A stretch of DNA of 50,336 bases from an uncultured Rubrobacteraceae bacterium (GTDB lineage Bacteria > Actinomycetota > Rubrobacteria > Rubrobacterales > Rubrobacteraceae), in the NCBI GenBank assembly GCA_902806055.1, contig CADCVD010000025.1, positions 1 through 50,336 on the forward strand, written 5' to 3'. The notes below the pieces were generated by a model, which saw nothing but the letters and a program-made list of their open reading frames with translations, did not search any database and was not told the origin of the DNA. How positions within the stretch are numbered: position 1 is the stretch's first letter; each line of letters starts with the position of its first letter. This document shows positions 49,978 to 50,336 of this stretch, piece after piece. The translations under genes were made by a program, and so were the position numbers.

Positions 49978-50166
49978 CTACGCATCCCGTTTCACCTCGG
50001 CGAAGACAAGGATCTTACCGTCTCTCAAGATCAGGTCTACCTCCCCGTGGCGCGTACCGTAGTTGCGATCGAGGAGAGCGTACCCCTTCTTCATAAGGTA
50101 CTTGAGGGCTAGAGTCTCGCCTCGATTACCTAACCTTCGCCGGTTGGGGTCAGAGGACACCGGCAT
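49978..50166 (-). pseudogene. yraN: Truncated YraN/UPF0102 nuclease-like protein
   Basis: The first 62 residues of a YraN-type protein: RRLGNRGETLALKYLMKKGY, RNYGTRHGEVDLILRDG and LVFAEVKRDA, then a stop. YraN proteins are normally ~115-125 residues; the conserved part after EVK is missing. The start overlaps the rnhB end by 17 bases, the usual rnhB-yraN order. The stop lies three bases from the end of the small secreted protein gene on the other strand, suggesting the C-terminal half was removed by a rearrangement here. A functional short form cannot be excluded. Confidence 0.7.
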
Positions 50167-50336
50167 AACTCAGACGGTGTGCCCGGCAAGGTCCCGCCTC
50201 TCGCAAGGACGCCCGATGCTCCCGAGTCCCGTACCCTTTGTTACGCTCGAAGCCGTATTCTGGATGCGGTCTGGCCAGAGCTAGCATCGCCCCGTCGCGC
50301 AGCACCTTCGCCATCACGCTCGCCGCAGCGACCGCG
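50150..50336 (-). CDS. rnhB: Ribonuclease HII, 5' partial (C-terminal part)
   Basis: The last ~61 residues of RNase HII, continuing past the window edge. AVAAASVMAKVLRDGAM, PHPEYGFERNKGYGTREH and LREAGPCRAHRLSY are strongly characteristic of its C-terminal half. RNase HII removes ribonucleotides from DNA. Ends TGA at 50150-50152, overlapping the yraN start, as in many bacteria. Confidence 0.9.
   Translation of the reverse strand, partial: AVAAASVMAKVLRDGAMLALARPHPEYGFERNKGYGTREHRASLREAGPCRAHRLSYAGVL

Noticed and set aside
1-50336. tRNA, rRNA, CRISPR or complete insertion sequence
   Set aside because: Read by eye, no tRNA-type T-arm with matching acceptor, no regularly spaced direct repeats and no intact transposase were recognised; a tRNAscan or ISfinder search would be decisive.

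Overview
This window looks like a piece of chromosome from a high-GC actinobacterium, most plausibly Rubrobacter or a close relative. That is inferred from the gene set: a TreT-type trehalose synthase beside OtsA and OtsB, a two-AmaP/Asp23 envelope-stress cluster, a polyphosphate cluster, many GTG and TTG starts behind purine-rich ribosome binding sites, and the small accessory genes of an actinobacterial propane/acetone-type monooxygenase cluster. No rRNA, tRNA, CRISPR array, intact insertion sequence or prophage was found.

Left part (1-14.4 kb): two secreted or surface NlpC/P60 peptidoglycan hydrolases and an SPFH protein. The second hydrolase and the SPFH gene are each preceded by a terminator and by an almost identical promoter plus structured leader. 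Next come an RsbW-like anti-sigma kinase and the trehalose genes treT, otsA, a small membrane protein and a convergent otsB. They are followed by a glycerate kinase, a six-gene minus-strand envelope cluster (GlsB-like, two Asp23-like, two AmaP-like, DUF2273) and a purine permease.

Respiratory island (14.6-20.4 kb): a plus-strand operon that brackets a Rieske protein and a split, b6f-type cytochrome b (b6-like plus subunit IV-like) between two different cytochrome bd subunit I (CydA)-like proteins. It ends with a one-helix peptide and a strong terminator. Neither CydA-like protein shows the classical quinol-binding GRQPW loop, so a fused quinol-to-oxygen supercomplex is plausible.

Middle (20.5-34.5 kb): a Lon N-domain protein, MscS channel, Ddl, a frameshifted gene, uracil-DNA glycosylase, ApgM-type phosphoglycerate mutase, an MBL-fold hydrolase, and the amidohydrolase/DUF59/alcohol dehydrogenase trio that normally accompanies a Prm/Mim monooxygenase, here without the monooxygenase. 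A three-gene proton-translocating transhydrogenase (with a very acidic insertion in PntAA), a sortase and a 2Fe-2S ferredoxin follow.

Right part (34.7-50.3 kb): a polyphosphate/phosphate module (ppx, ppk, CYTH-CHAD protein, sixA), a SAM hydroxide adenosyltransferase, and then a looser accessory region with an amidase, a DehI-like protein, a methyltransferase, two alpha/beta hydrolases, a small secreted protein, gene fragments (serine recombinase, truncated YraN) and a dispersed palindromic repeat. The most striking item is an OsmC-family gene at 46674-47144 (minus strand). It has an in-frame TGA exactly where the family carries its first redox cysteine, followed at the right distance by a hairpin that fits the bacterial SECIS pattern: a candidate selenoprotein.
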